Program-made: the position numbers and the translations under genes
The notes under the pieces: model-generated
What the model saw: only the letters and a program-made list of their open reading frames with translations
What the model was told of the DNA's origin: nothing
Database searches by the model: none
Part shown: positions 35,843 through 48,756 of the stretch, piece by piece
Layout of the letters: every line of letters starts with the position of its first letter
Numbering within the stretch: position 1 is the stretch's first letter
Assembly: GCF_025118155.1 (NCBI RefSeq)
Contig: NW_026251414.1
Span: 124,001-188,000, forward strand
Direction: 5' to 3'
From: Cokeromyces recurvatus
Lineage: Eukaryota > Mucoromycota > Mucoromycetes > Mucorales > Mucoraceae
Length of the DNA: 64,000 nt

Positions 35843-37637
35843 ATGGTTTTATCATTTTCACAAGAATTAGAACCTTACTTGGCTCGACTTGGAACAACGC
35901 CAGAAGGTATTCTATTTAAGATATAGCTTGATTTGTTTATACTGAACTTTAAAGACTAGATAAGCCTTCTTTTATAAAAGAAGTCTATGCAGTCAATGAC
36001 ATTGAAACATTACGACAAATAATTATACGAAAAGAAAGAGAAAGACAGAGTATAGCAAATGATCTCGAGGTGGCTGCACGTATTGGTTTAGTTATTTCTC
36101 TGAAACGAACGAAGCTATTCAAATAAAGGTTCAATTTGATTATAAACATTGTGGTTTTTTTTATCATATCATCGCTAACTATTTATTTATCTTTTAAGCT
36201 TGACCATTTAGAACGGGAAAATAGAATATATCAAGAAGAATTAATAAAACTACAACATCAAAAAAATAATTTTAATAAAGAATTTATAAATAAAAACGAA
36301 GACGAATGCATACATCTTACTCAAGAATTAGACCAAGCAAGAAAGGAATTAACAAAATTTAGGAAAGAAATGGACGGCCTATCAGCTCAATTAAACGATA
36401 TGGCTTCAGAAATGGTAATCTCACCACCTTTTGAATTCTCTTTCAACTTTACTTGATGTAGTTGCTTCTTTATTTATTTATTTTAATTTTTATTAGATAG
36501 ATTCTCGTTCAAAAGTCAGTATTTATGCAAAACGATTAGCTGAAGTAGAACAAAAATTAGCTGCAACAAGAGAAATGAATGCTAATTTACAATCCCTACT
36601 TGACAAAGCATTAACTTCTCAAAAGCAATCTAGCTCAAACACAACACACTTAGTAAAAAACATTCAAATGGATTTATCAAGGGTGAGATTAGGGTGTAAT
36701 ATACATAGAATAGAGTCTAGTTATATATTCACACCTCCTCCTCATCTATAGGTCGTTGCAGAGAATGAACAACTAAGGGCACGTATTGCCGAATTAGAGA
36801 ATCAGCAAGCAGAATGTGAGGAAAAATTAGCAGCCATGGTGATTCAGGCAAAAGAATATGCAACACGATTAGAACAAGCTCAAGATACCATTCATAGCCT
36901 AAGTGAGCCAAAACTATTAAATGATGACGATGATCTGTCCATTCTAAATTATAGCGGCTTTCATTCCTTTTCTGCATCGTCTCCAGATGGATTTAGAGAA
37001 ACAGAAATTACAAAAGTAAAAAAAAAAAAAAGAAAGCATATCATTATGCTATATCTAATATGTATATGTATGTGTATAGGGTCCTGTGTTTTCTGCAGAA
37101 TTTAGACAAGAAATGCAAAAAGAGATAGAACGTAACTTAAACCTAAGGAATGAAATACGACATCGGATTATTACAGCTGATTCAGATAAAAAGAGTAAAA
37201 AATCACAAGAAGGATTAAAATATTTAGTATCTGAAAGAGAAAGCGGTGGATTAGCTGCTAGTTTATCTACAAGTACAAGCTCATCCACTACTACTTCATC
37301 TACCATTCTATCCACTGTTATGAAAAAGGATATCTTGAATCATCATCCTCCACATGAAGAGCAACAAGACCAAGAACAATCGACAGCAAAATCAATACCA
37401 CCTACTCCTCAAATCTTAAGGCCGGCAAGCTTCTTAACTGGGTTCGGAGGAGGATTTGGATCTGAGACAGGATTAGGTGTGGTGGGTACAAATTTTATTA
37501 CGAGAGGTATTCCACCACGAGTCTTTGTTACTAGTCATACCACTAGGGGAGATGTTCCTAGTATATCAACACGATTCTTTCAAAGACTAACTTCTCGGAT
37601 AGATGATAGTGAGAAAAAGTCAAATTCATCAGCATAA
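35843..37637 (+). CDS. Coiled-coil protein with a CC1-box-like motif (possible dynein adaptor), apparent frameshift
   Basis: Exons 35843-35906, 35960-36128, 36199-36414, 36497-36682, 36752-37015 and 37080-37637 encode a largely coiled-coil protein of ~490 residues. Exon 2 contains DLEVAARIGLVIS. This resembles the AAxxG 'CC1 box' by which BICD, HAP1/TRAK and Spindly adaptors bind dynein light intermediate chain. Just after it (about 36101, in TTTCTCTGAA) the frame breaks: the continuation ETNEAIQIKLDHLEREN needs one extra base or two fewer. A weak donor at 36091 (GTTATT) would avoid the break. Later exons are heptad-rich, and the C-terminus (from ~37230) is Ser/Thr- and Gly-rich. Adaptor function is inference. 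The break could be an assembly error, a real lesion or a misread splice. Confidence 0.7.
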
Positions 37638-37979
37638 TTCTAGTATCTTGGCAAAAAAAAAAAAAAAAAAAAAAAAAAATGCAATTTAATACTAAGAAAC
37701 CCAATAAAGCATGTTCATGTATAATAAACCTAACTTGTAGAGTAGCAAAGTTTATCGTTATTCATTTGTGTATAGACCAGTTTTATTAGAAATTCTATTT
37801 TTTTTTAAATGAATGAAAATGTATTGAAACTTAGTTCGTCATTATTTACTAAAAGGATTATAAATAGTCCATGTATCATGTCATCTACACTTACTTTAAT
37901 TAAATTCTTACTATTGCTTTTTCTATGTTCTACATTCCCTCCTCCCTTAAAAGTGAGTTCCAAAGCATAATAATAATAA

Positions 37980-37980
<1 letters not shown>

Positions 37981-38006
<26 letters not shown>
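37981..38006. repeat. GA dinucleotide microsatellite
   Basis: Thirteen GA units without interruption. Confidence 0.9.
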
Positions 38007-38011
<5 letters not shown>

Positions 38012-38505
38012 CCGCAAATAATTACTGCAGACCCTCATAACCAGGTTGCCCCAGTTATCTTTTGAAGGATTTATGCGGTATTCAGTTCAATGTTTTAATG
38101 ACTGCTACCTTGTTTAATAATAAACAATATGAGATGCCATTTTCTTAAATTGTGCAACACTTTTGTTATAAAAGACATACTACTACTTTTACCATATTTA
38201 GCTTTTCTTTTTCTTTTTTTTGCCTGTTTATTTTCTTGTCTCTCTGCATTATCTTTTTGATAATCTGATTATTATGGTAGCAATTCAAGATAATAGATGC
38301 TTACATTTAAAATTGCATGTATCTGATTATTAAATATTTATGTATTTTATTTGATTGGTTAGTTTATGGAATCCAGAATTTTTTTTTTTTTTTTTCGTAA
38401 AACAGAAAGCCTTTTATTATTCTTCTTTCCTCTTGTAAATATTACATTAAAAGTCTTTTGAATTAATTTTTCTTTTCTTCCTCTCTATCTTTCTCTTTCT
38501 CTCTC

Positions 38506-38508
<3 letters not shown>

Positions 38509-38538
<30 letters not shown>
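38509..38538. repeat. GT dinucleotide microsatellite
   Basis: Fifteen GT units, followed by a shorter GT block after TTTT. Confidence 0.9.
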
Positions 38539-38541
<3 letters not shown>

Positions 38542-38645
38542 TGTGTGTGTATTTTTTTTTTTCAAAAAAAAAAAAAAAAAAATAGACAAACAAACAGACA
38601 AACAATACAAAAAATATAAATATATAGATATATATATATATACAT

Positions 38646-39326
38646 ATGAAGAGTACGATCAACCTCGACAACGAGATTGATTCTGATTTTTCAGAAGACG
38701 AATGGGTAATTAATTCCATTAATGAAGTACCACCGCCACCGTTATCGCATTCGACATCTAAAAAAAGATATCACAACAAGACAAAAAAGAACAGACAATC
38801 ACCAATGATCTCTGAAGCTTCTATTCGTATGATAAAAGCTAATTTACCATCTCGAAGAAAACGAACCAAGTCACCTCTTTTACATCCTAATGGTCGTGAT
38901 TATTCTTCAACTATACAAGCAGCAGCAGCAGCAGCAACAGCATCACCACCATTCCTGCTTACATCTCCATCCATGTCACCATCTTCTCCTGCTAGTACAA
39001 TAACTATCATGACAACACCACCTACCATCGTTTCTTCAATAGGTACCTCATCACTCGTCACAGACGAAACAGATACAGAAACAGAAAGTGAAAAGGATAA
39101 AGCTGCCTCTTTGCAATACATTTCTGACCAAGAACTTCAATCGATCTGTACTGACATGAACGCCGAGTTACTCATCTCTCGTCTAATCCATGTTTATAAA
39201 AGTTGTGATATTTATCTTCGCATTCGTGAAATTGAGACAATTAATTCTGTTATTGAAGTACGATTGAGAAAATATTTACATTATTCATCTGATCCTCCTG
39301 ACTTTGTACTTGTAAGTTCCTAAAGG

Positions 39327-39372
<46 letters not shown>

Positions 39373-41593
39373 AAAGAGAGAGAGAGGAGGGAAGGGGGAG
39401 AGAAAGAGAGGGAGGGAAATGATATATATACATATATAAAAGAAAGGAGGAGGAGGAGGAGGAAACAAAAAATATATATATATATATACATGTATGTATA
39501 TAGATAACTTACAATTTCATATTAGAATACGTTGGAAGCATTATCCAATTATTTTGCTAATCATAGTAAAAATAAAGAATTAACAAGTAAATTTCGAAAA
39601 ATGTTAGTGAATAATTTATGTACGGCTCTAAGAAAGTTTTTGGATACACCTATTGAACAACGTTGTCTACCTGAGAAAACGGAAATGGATTTAATTTCTT
39701 TTGACGACGATGTTGTGCAACAAGTGACACATAGTATGGATTTGATCTCTTTTGAAGACCCCGTAGATAATAATCATGTAGAAGAAGATGAAGATGATAA
39801 TGATGATGACGAAGACGAAGACGAAGAAGAAGATAATATTATTACATTAGCTGAAATTCTTGGAGTTCCAGAAGAAATAATTCAACGATATACCCTAACA
39901 CGAAGACATCAGCTGAAGCTCTTGAAAATGATGGATACAATCCCATCTCCAGTTATTGTCTATTATGCAATGGATACCTTCAAGTTATCTGATTTGATTG
40001 CTTTAGGTTGTGAGTTAGAGGATGAAGGTGTCAAATTAGCTCGTACACTTTTCAAATATGGTTATTATGATGAGGTTGTGTCTATTATACGTCATTTAAA
40101 CCTCTTTGATCGATTCCCTATTGATTATACCGCTGATCTCTTTTTCACTGCGGGTCATGGCATGCATCTCCCTCTTCTTTACCGCGATCATGCTGAAAGA
40201 CAAAGACAATTATTATGCTTTATTAATAAACAGCTTCGATTTAATTATGCAGGCAATCTTGGTATTGTTCCAGATACATACTTGAAAGACCCTCTTGAGA
40301 CCGACACACCAATACAACAGCTCTCTCGACTTAAGGAACGTAAATTTCAAAAGGACCTTGTGAATTGTGGTACAAAAATAATGAAAGAGATAGAACTCAA
40401 AGAGGAGTCAGAGTCAGAGTATTATTTTATTTCATTATCTCAGCGATATGCTTGTTTAAGATATATCCTCGCACAACGTGCTATTCAACAACTAGAAGAT
40501 GATACCATGACGATTGAGGCGAGCGACAACTACAATGGACTCATTGACCTCTTATGCGAAAGGGATCCAGTGATGGCTCGTTTGGCCATTAAGGAATTGA
40601 TTGACATTGGCGATACAGTCGCTCCACCTTACTTTGCATCACGTTATGGACAGCAAGAATTTTATTGCCGATATAATTCACTTCCATTAGATCAAAGACT
40701 GCTGGGTGTTGTTAAAGGAGAACAGATGTCACGTCATCGAACTACATTTACAAGTTGTAAGAGAGGTCCTCATCATGGACATGCGATGCTATCACCCGAG
40801 CAATACTATTATTTACCGCCCTATGCAAAATGTGTTCTAGTAGATTCACAGGAGACCTTGATGCAGATGAAGGAAGTCCTTTCGGTATCTACTATTTGTG
40901 GGCTTGATACAGAATGGATACCTCATTTTGCTAAAATCAGCAGTAGTTCAGTGCGGACAGCACTTATGCAGATTGCAACTGATACAGACGGTTATGTCTT
41001 TTTATTGGATCTCAAAACCATATTTGAACCACAAAATAGACATCTATATCGGTTAACTGAATTGATTTTAAAGCTTTTATTTGAAGATGAAGATATATTA
41101 AAACTAGGTAATTTAGTATAATTTAATCTGATATTTATATAATTGAATCTAATCTGCTGCTTCTTTAGGCTTTGATTTTGGTGGTGACCTGGACCTTTTA
41201 CATCTTTCTTTACCGTCTTCAAAAGATTGGCAAATAACTAAATTGATAGATATGAAAACGTTAAAAACAAAACAAGGAGAGGTTATTACGGGTGGATTAG
41301 CTGGAGTTGTTACTACTTTTTTAGGTGTTTACCTTAATAAACGTCAACAACTTAGTAACTGGGAACGAAGACCATTAAGTAAAGAACAAATATTATATGG
41401 TGCCTGTGATGCCTTTTGTCTCTTGGATATTTATCATGTCCTATGTCAATGGAATCATCCATTCGTTGAAGGTTTACCAAAGTATTCTATTGATGTTCAT
41501 ACTACTACTACTACTACTACTAAGAATGGTGGAACGCTTTTGTTGGCTTCACCTTATCATCATGTTCGAATTGAAAAAACAGTACTAAAATAA
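38646..41593 (+). CDS. Mut-7/EXD3-like 3'-5' exonuclease (RNase D fold)
   Basis: Three exons (38646-39311, 39526-41107, 41169-41593) give 890 residues. The C-terminal third is a DEDDy exonuclease: Exo I CGLDTEW (Asp685, Glu687), Exo II GFDFGGDLDLL (Asp752) and Exo III YGACDAFCLLD (Tyr826, Asp830). All catalytic residues are present, so it should degrade RNA or DNA from the 3' end. The middle (~330-640) is helical. The architecture and position of the domain match EXD3 and nematode Mut-7, which acts in small-RNA silencing. The N-terminus is disordered, with Pro and Ala runs, and an acidic patch EEDEDDNDDDEDEDEEED follows. The large first intron is mostly an A44 tract and purine repeats. A role in silencing is inference from the family. 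Confidence 0.85.
39327..39370 (+). repeat. 44-base poly-A tract in an intron
   Basis: Followed by GA/GGGA-rich purine sequence to ~39465. Together they fill most of intron 1 of the Mut-7-like gene. Confidence 0.9.
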
Positions 41594-42775
41594 GTTTCCC
41601 TTTTGTTTATTATTTGTTTTTGTTTTTGTTTTTGTTTTGTTTTTTTTTTTTTTTCCTCTTTATAATAGAAAACTTATTTAAGCGTATATTTGTATATTGG
41701 GTTTTCTTTTTCATTTTTTATTATTGTTTGCGTACGAACTGGAGCATAGGACACAAAAGAGCAAAATAATGATAAAAAAAAAAGTATCCATATAAGCTTT
41801 ATTTGCTTATAAGTGTAGAAATTATGATGAAAATTACATGTAGTAGATTCAATGATGATCTGGAACTTGCTGAAGTAATGTTTTTCTTTTATTTAAGTCT
41901 TATAATAGAAGGGTTAACAAAAATCCAAAAGGCTCACAGTATGCGCCCTTCTTCTGGCTATTAGTTGCTCTTAATACTTCTTTATGCTCTTTCTTTCTTT
42001 TTTTTTCTTTTTTTTTTTCAGCAAAAAAAAGTCAACAGGGACTTTCACATGTAATTCGCAGTTCATGAGAAAGATACCAGGAATCTACATCGACATGCTC
42101 CAATGTCAAATCACGTCGCCTAACAAAAAAAAAATCTATCCTATAAACAACAGTAAACTTTTTTTTTATGTTATGTTATTGGTAATGACTTCTTTACATA
42201 TATTTATAAGATAGATTGTCTTTTTATTTAATACTAATTAAACACTATAGACAGGCTATATATAGCTACAGACGATAATAAAAGAAGAAAAGGACTCCTG
42301 AATGTTATTGATAGAATAATCAGAATTTAGATCTGTATTCATGATTTATAAATATGAGGAGAGTGTTATTATGCATGCTTATCATTATCCATTTTGTTGT
42401 TATGGTAATACTTCTTTATAATTCCCTGGAAAAATAAAATAAAATAAAATGAAAATAAAGACAGGTATGTTTCAGAAACCAGTTAAAAAAAAAAATCTTG
42501 ACTAGTTATTTTATTATTGTCCCTCCTCTTTCTTCAAATAAATGTAAATACTTTGTTTATAATAATACACTATTTGTTCAGTTTATTTAAAATAATAATA
42601 GTAAATCAATTTTTTTTTTTATTTTTATTTGTAAACTCTATAAATATATGCTAAATTATTTTGACCTCTTTAAACATATGCCAGCTTGGGTTCTAGAAGT
42701 ATTCGTATTTCTCATTAAATACACTACTAACTAAATAAGACGAAATCCGTCAGTCGATTCATTAGATTCGTTGGA

Positions 42776-42813
<38 letters not shown>

Positions 42814-42961
42814 ATACAATGTCTTATTAAGATCAACGGATATTTTAATTTCCTAATTTTACTAATAGATTCTCTCTGAGTCTTATTTTACTATTATTTA
42901 TTACCATTGCTGCTGCTTCGTATTTCTTTTTTTTTTTATTATTTTTCTTTTTTTTTTTTTA
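41594..42961. other. 1.4-kb intergenic region
   Basis: AT-rich spacer with a TTTTTG array (about 41612-41640), an AAAAT array near 42437-42450 and a 33-base A tract (42778-42810). It ends in T-rich sequence before the aldo-keto reductase start. No coding or RNA feature seen. Confidence 0.6.
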
Positions 42962-44002
42962 ATGGAATCTATGGAATACCGTTACCTTGGTAATTCTGGT
43001 TTAAAAGTAAGCGTATTATCTTTAGGTTCTTGGATAACTTTTGGTAAGTTAAAGTTTAGTTTTTTTTTATTATTATTATTTGAAAAAAAAAATACTAACA
43101 ATTAACAATGATTAATTAAAGGTGGGCAAATCTCACCTGGTAAAATAGATATATACATGTGTAATAGAGTCATTCAATCCTCTTCAGTTATTAAATAGAC
43201 TATTCTCATTTTTTTTGTTTATCCTTTTGTTTGTAGAACAAACAACAGAAATTGTAAAAACAGCATTAGAAGCAGGAATTAATCATTTTGACGTTGCAGA
43301 GAGTCATGCTGGTATATACACACATCTCTTCTATGATGAAGCAACTTTCTCAATGAACTTTTTTTTTGTAGGTGGTCAAGCAGAAATTGATTTAGGATTA
43401 GCTTTGCGTAATCAAAAAGGTCTTCGAAGATCAGATTTTGTTATATCAACCAAAGTATTTTGGGGAGGGAAAGGACCTAATGATCGAGGATTGTCTAGAA
43501 AACATGTATTTGAAGGAACTGTAGCTTGTTTACAAAGATTACAATTAGATTATGTGGATATTTTATATGCTCAGAGGCCAGGTAGATAGATAGATAGATA
43601 AAAGGAGGCATAATAAACGGGGAGTTTTTTTTTTATTTTTTTTTTAATAATTTTATACTCTTATATAAATATTAGATCCTGATACTCCTATGGAAGAGAT
43701 TGTAAGAGCCTTTAATTGGTGTATTGATAAAGGTATGTCGTTATATTGGGGAACAAGTGAATGGCCAGCCTATTTGATTACAGAAGCTATGAATGTAGCA
43801 GAACGATTGCATATGATTGCTCCTATTACTGAGGTAATATATACATGTATATGTATATGTAAAATAAAGGAAATAATTAATATGAGTTGTAGTCACCACA
43901 ATATAACATGTTAAATCGTGAACGAGTTGAAAAAGAATATTTACCAATGTATCAAAAATATAAACTCGGTACATGTATTTGGTCACCTTTAGCATCCGGT
44001 AA

Positions 44003-44050
<48 letters not shown>

Positions 44051-44601
44051 AGAGAGAGGGAGGGTGAGGACTTCTTGATATATTGATTTATACTGGGAAA
44101 GGGGTATTATAGGTCTTTTGAGTGGCAAATATAATGAAGGCAATATCCCGCCATACACGCGTTTAGCTATACAAGATCATCCTGTTATTAATCGATTAAG
44201 AGCAGTCTTTTTTAGTGAAGAAGGAAGAAGGAAAATAGAAAAGATAAAATTAACAACGGTAAGTTATCATATGAATATATATATATAAAAGAAGAGTATA
44301 ATAATCTATTTTAGACCATTGCAAAACGCCTTGGTTGTACACCTGCTCAATTAGCTATTGCATGGTGTTTAAAGAATCCTAATGTAACATCGGTTATTAT
44401 TGGGGCCTCTACTACAGCTCAAGCAAAAGAGAATATTCAGGCACTTCATGTTAGAAAGTTATTAACAGATGATATAATGCATGAATTAGATTTGGTAAAA
44501 TATCATTATTTTGTAGATATATATAAAAATAAATGCTAATTCATATCTTTTAGTTACTGGCTAATAAACCAGAAGATGTGTTTGATTTTAGGAAATCTTG
44601 A
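42962..44601 (+). CDS. Kv-beta-type aldo-keto reductase (AKR6-like) with altered active site
   Basis: NADPH-binding TIM-barrel protein of the voltage-gated potassium channel beta-subunit class. Nine exons (42962-43043, 43122-43139, 43237-43311, 43372-43581, 43676-43833, 43893-43998, 44113-44258, 44315-44494, 44554-44601) give 340 residues. Family blocks: [75 protein letters not shown] and [19 protein letters not shown]. Of the catalytic tetrad, Asp52 and Lys85 are present. The Tyr expected five residues after the Asp is His57 ([10 protein letters not shown], codon CAT), and the fourth position is Gln (Asn in Kv-beta). It may bind cofactor with weak or altered catalysis. Introns include an A42 tract. 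It converges on the APSES gene, 117 bases apart. Confidence 0.92.
44006..44047 (+). repeat. 42-base poly-A tract in an intron
   Basis: Lies near the start of intron 6 of the aldo-keto reductase gene. Confidence 0.9.
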
Positions 44602-44628
44602 TTTAATAAAGTTGCGTATTTAATATTA

Positions 44629-44672
<44 letters not shown>

Positions 44673-44718
44673 TAATATAGTATACATATCTATACATGTA
44701 TGTATGTATGTATGTATA

Positions 44719-45916
44719 TTAATAACTAGAAATAAATGAATATGGATTATTGTCATTATAAGTAGTATGTTCATCTTCCTGTTGCATAGACGACATAAAA
44801 GGACTAGTTGTGTTTGATGATAGGGATGAATACTGACATGAATAGCTTGTATTATTATTATTATTATTATTATTATTCATAGAAGGTGACAATATTAGTA
44901 TTGAATTTGGTTCATTAATTATATTATAGGAATGCTGCTGTGTATGATAAGGAGGATATTGATCATGTTGTGGTAAATGAGAAGAGGATGAATGAGTATT
45001 ATGCATTGAATAATAAGGAGAAAGATGATGATTGCTATCATCTAACTCTGGCAAGTAATGGCAGAAAAAGGGTATTGGATTATCTTCAAAGAGAGGATAA
45101 AGCTGATCAATGATATTGAATTGCTCTGCTAAAGCCTTGGCCCGTGTAAAAGTGACCCAGACACCCTTAAGATGCATAGCTCCAATCTTTACTACCACGC
45201 GTCTCTTTTCATTCTTTAGAATCCCATCTCTTCTACCACGAGACATACCAGTTACATTTAATAACTTTGTACCATTGATCATATCATTATCTAGAATAAA
45301 TAAATATGTATTTATATATAATTTCCTTATAAACACACGCACATATATATAGGATATTACCTTGACGCCTTGCAACATAGATACCTTGAACATTGACTTG
45401 AAAACAAACTGTACCTTCATCACCCCATATTGATGTCGCTATATGAGGCTTCTCAGACATGATGGTACTAGATATAGGATAACAACTATTTTGACTTGAT
45501 AATTGATGATTGATAGTAGTAGGTAAAGAAGAGGTAGGATTGGAAATGATAGATGATGATTCTTGATTTATTAGTTCTATAGTATCACTATTCTGTGTAG
45601 GTGATAAAGAAGAAGGGATATGATATGACATTGATGAAAGATAATAAGAATGATGATTGTAATCACTGAAAGGAATAATAGTATCTATTATTGAATCTGC
45701 CGATTGTTGACAAGAAAAAGTTTGGTCTAGTTGATTATCCTTTGAATAAAAGAAAGAATTATTATTCTGATAATATACTACAGAATTTTCTTCAACGCTA
45801 TTGATATTTGATGTATCTGTTTCTTGATAGTTTATACTGTCAAATGAGTTTAGTTGTTGAGAGTCCATATTATTATAGTCTGTATGAAAGGAAGGATTAT
45901 TTTTATACGAAAACAT
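44719..45916 (-). CDS. APSES-domain transcription factor (StuA-like)
   Basis: Fungal-specific bHLH-like regulator of development. Two exons (45916-45361, 45290-44719) give 375 residues. The APSES/KilA-N DNA-binding domain crosses the intron: [60 protein letters not shown] and [20 protein letters not shown], then LYPLFEDNP. The absence of ankyrin repeats favours the StuA/Asm1 group over Swi4/Mbp1. The flanks are Ser-, Asn-, Gln- and His-rich and probably disordered; the C-terminal part includes an AAT-coded poly-Asn tract (44846-44876). Mucorales usually have several StuA-like paralogues, so no gene name is given. Confidence 0.93.
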
Positions 45917-45921
45917 GTTAA

Positions 45922-45922
<1 letters not shown>

Positions 45923-45956
<34 letters not shown>
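45923..45956. repeat. TCTG/TCTA tetranucleotide array
   Basis: Four TCTG units followed by about five TCTA units, immediately upstream of the APSES start codon. Confidence 0.85.
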
Positions 45957-46308
45957 TATACATATACTATAGTTGCAGAGAAAGATAAAAAAGAATATAT
46001 AAATATATAAATATATAGATTGTATGTGAAGTATGTATATTTGATTTAAAAGAAAACAAAGATAAATATTAAAAAATTCAATTAATTTCACTAAAAGTAC
46101 AAAGAAGAAGAAGAAGAAGAAGAAAGGAGGGATGAAATGATATTTAACGTAATAAATAGGGTCGCCTTATAGACCCCAGAAGACTATCGTAAAATCAATG
46201 GTAGAATCTGAATAACAATATAAAATGAATAGTTATTGTGTATCATTTAGGCTTATTTTTGATCTCCTCCAAAAAAAATAAAATGAAAAAAAAACATGCA
46301 CATATACG

Positions 46309-46375
46309 CACAGACACACACACACACATACGCACACACACGCGCACACACACACACACACGCATACACATATAC
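46309..46375. repeat. CA-rich simple repeat
   Basis: CA dinucleotides interrupted by CG and TA units. Confidence 0.85.
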
Positions 46376-48756
46376 AGTTACATTTATTCTATTTCGAATC
46401 TCCACTCTTATATCAAGTCATTGTTTATTTGAATAGAATAAAATAATGTTTGTAAAAAGAAAATAATAAAAATGAATGAATATGAGCATGATTTTTTTTT
46501 AAAAAAGGCAAAAATTATCAGGTGCAATGAAATAGGGTTGCTTGGATTAAAATCCAGGTTTTTTATTTGATGATCCGCATATTATATTCAAACTCAGCAG
46601 CGAATAAAGGCAAAGATAAAGATGTATGCATATATTATATAGATGAATATAGTATGAATCTAACAGAAGATAATACAGAATCTATTTTATTTAACAAATA
46701 ACAAATAAAAAGGAAGGAAATATAAGGATTATGATTGGTTGAATTTACTTTGCATTTATTTGTATCAATTTAAATTTTATATGCGTATATATATAGATAC
46801 GTATATGTATATTTGTATGTATATTTATAGGTATATTTATATGTAAATGTATATGAATATGAACATAAAAAAAAATGATTTCTTCTCCTTTGCATGAAGA
46901 ACAAAAGTAGTGTACAACTCTATTCAAACATGTCGCTACAAGCTGCTAGTATTGAATAATCAATAATACGTTCTAATTGCCTTACTTGAACTAACTGGTA
47001 ACTAAATATTGTAAATATATATTTCATAACACATATACACAATACTATATATACAATAATTAGTTTTACCTGAAGAAAGAAGACTATTAAATGCAATAAT
47101 TGTCGTATTAAAATATAGATTAAGTCTACACATGCCATTCATTACTTATTGGTCTATAATAAAGTTTATTTTACAGTTTTATTTTTGAGCTTTTATTTTA
47201 TTGCCATTCAAAGAAGGAAAACTACCCCTGCGTTTCAAATAGCGTAAAATTACCTTTTAAGAGAAGACTCAGCAAAAGAACAAATCCTGGATGAATTATA
47301 ACAGTATAATTAATGGCACATGTATAACAACTAAATGTATAATATAGTAGTAAATATAGTAAATAAAATTACAAAAAAAAAAAAATAAGATTATATTTCC
47401 CCTCCTCCCTACATTTTTTTTCCTTCCCCCTTATTTTCCTTATTATTATTATTATTATTTTTAATAGAAGGTGGGGAAATAGAAAAATGTAAATTTTCTA
47501 TCTTTTTTTTTTTTTTTTTTTTTTTTTTGGCAATTAAATGTTGTAGCAATTAGCGTGTAACATAGTACATGGTTTGAAAACAAATAAAGATAGAAAAAAA
47601 AAGAAAACTACAGATTTTTACAGATCAAAAAATGAAAATAGAATAAAATTATTCATAGCAAAAGTAATAAAATTATCAAATGAATAAAAGATAGTAAGAC
47701 AAACCTTAGAAAATAATGTGTTACTTGCAAGTTCTGAATATTTATGCAAAGGATATAAGTGTTACATGTGCAAAGAGTATAAATATTATATATGCAAAGA
47801 ATATAAATATTATATTTATAGGGTTAAATAAAGTAGTATAAGGTAATCAATCACTTACAAAAATACGATATTTAGAAAAGAAGCCGAATATTTGAGAGAG
47901 AATATATCAATTAATATATAATTTGAGTACAATAAAAGAAAAATACTAAGCAGACGACAAACACAGTTATGATCGTCATTAATAAAAATTTACTCCAGTT
48001 TTATTGTCTTTTTGTCGGTATAAAATTTACTACAAAAAAAAAAAAAGGAGTCGTTTACATTGGTTCCTTCATCTTTGTCATTATTATTAAGCGTATACCA
48101 CTTATTTTATTGTCTAAAAATATACTTAAACCGTAGAGCATTTTTGGATTTTCGTCTACTTTAGTTTTTTTTATACATGCATGTTTATGCACAGCTTGTC
48201 AATTTTAACCATCAACTTTTCCCTCCTTTTTCCCCCTTTTCTCTCTCTCTCTATTTTTTTTTTTTTTTTTCGTTCGTTTGCTTGTTTCTTATTCTTCTTA
48301 TCTCTTGATTCTTTTTTTATCTTTTTCTAGTAGCTTTATTATATTTCTCTGAAACATCTTTTTATAAATAAATTGCTTTCAATTTTTAATATAAATTGTG
48401 TTGGAATACTTTAAGTTCGGAATATATTCCGTTTCCGTACTATATTGGTAATGGAGAATACAACAATAATTTTTGTCCTTTTCATTATTATATAAGGGGA
48501 AATTTTTTTTTTCTTTCTTTCTTTCTTAAATACTTTAAATCAAGCAAAAGGTCACTCATTCCCTATTGTCCTTCACATTATTATTCATTCTTTTTTTTGA
48601 TTTATTTTTACTTTCTTTTATTTCATTTCGTTTTGTTTTATTTGATTTTATTTTATTTTATATACATATTTTTTTTTTGGCTTTGATTTTACAAAAATAG
48701 AAGAAAAACGATTTGCATTACCAAAAAATAAAAAAATAAAAAAAAAATAAAATAAA

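Larger units (their letters stand above)
37638..38645. other. Intergenic region with microsatellites
   Basis: Contains a 28-base A tract (about 37652-37679), a GA array (37981-38006), a CT-rich run, a GT array (38509-38538) and A/T tracts leading to the exonuclease gene. No gene seen. Confidence 0.6.
45917..48756. other. 2.8-kb divergent intergenic region
   Basis: Upstream of both the APSES gene and the MIT-domain gene. It contains a TCTG/TCTA tetranucleotide array (45923-45956), a GAA array (46107-46122), a CA-rich block (46309-46375), a T28-type tract near 47502-47528 and many ATATA blocks. A possible small spliced ORF at about 46920-47140 (minus) could not be put into a consistent frame. 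Nothing else seen. Long upstream regions are common for developmental regulators. Confidence 0.55.

Noticed and set aside
46530..46570. GGATTAAAATCC palindrome near 46550 as a tRNA T-arm
   Set aside because: Loop sequence and neighbouring stems do not fit a tRNA.
46920..47140. Possible two-exon small gene on the minus strand ending QLERIIDYSILAACSDMFE
   Set aside because: A good GT...TTTAG intron is visible, but none of the available start codons gives a phase that joins to the C-terminal frame, and no family was recognised.
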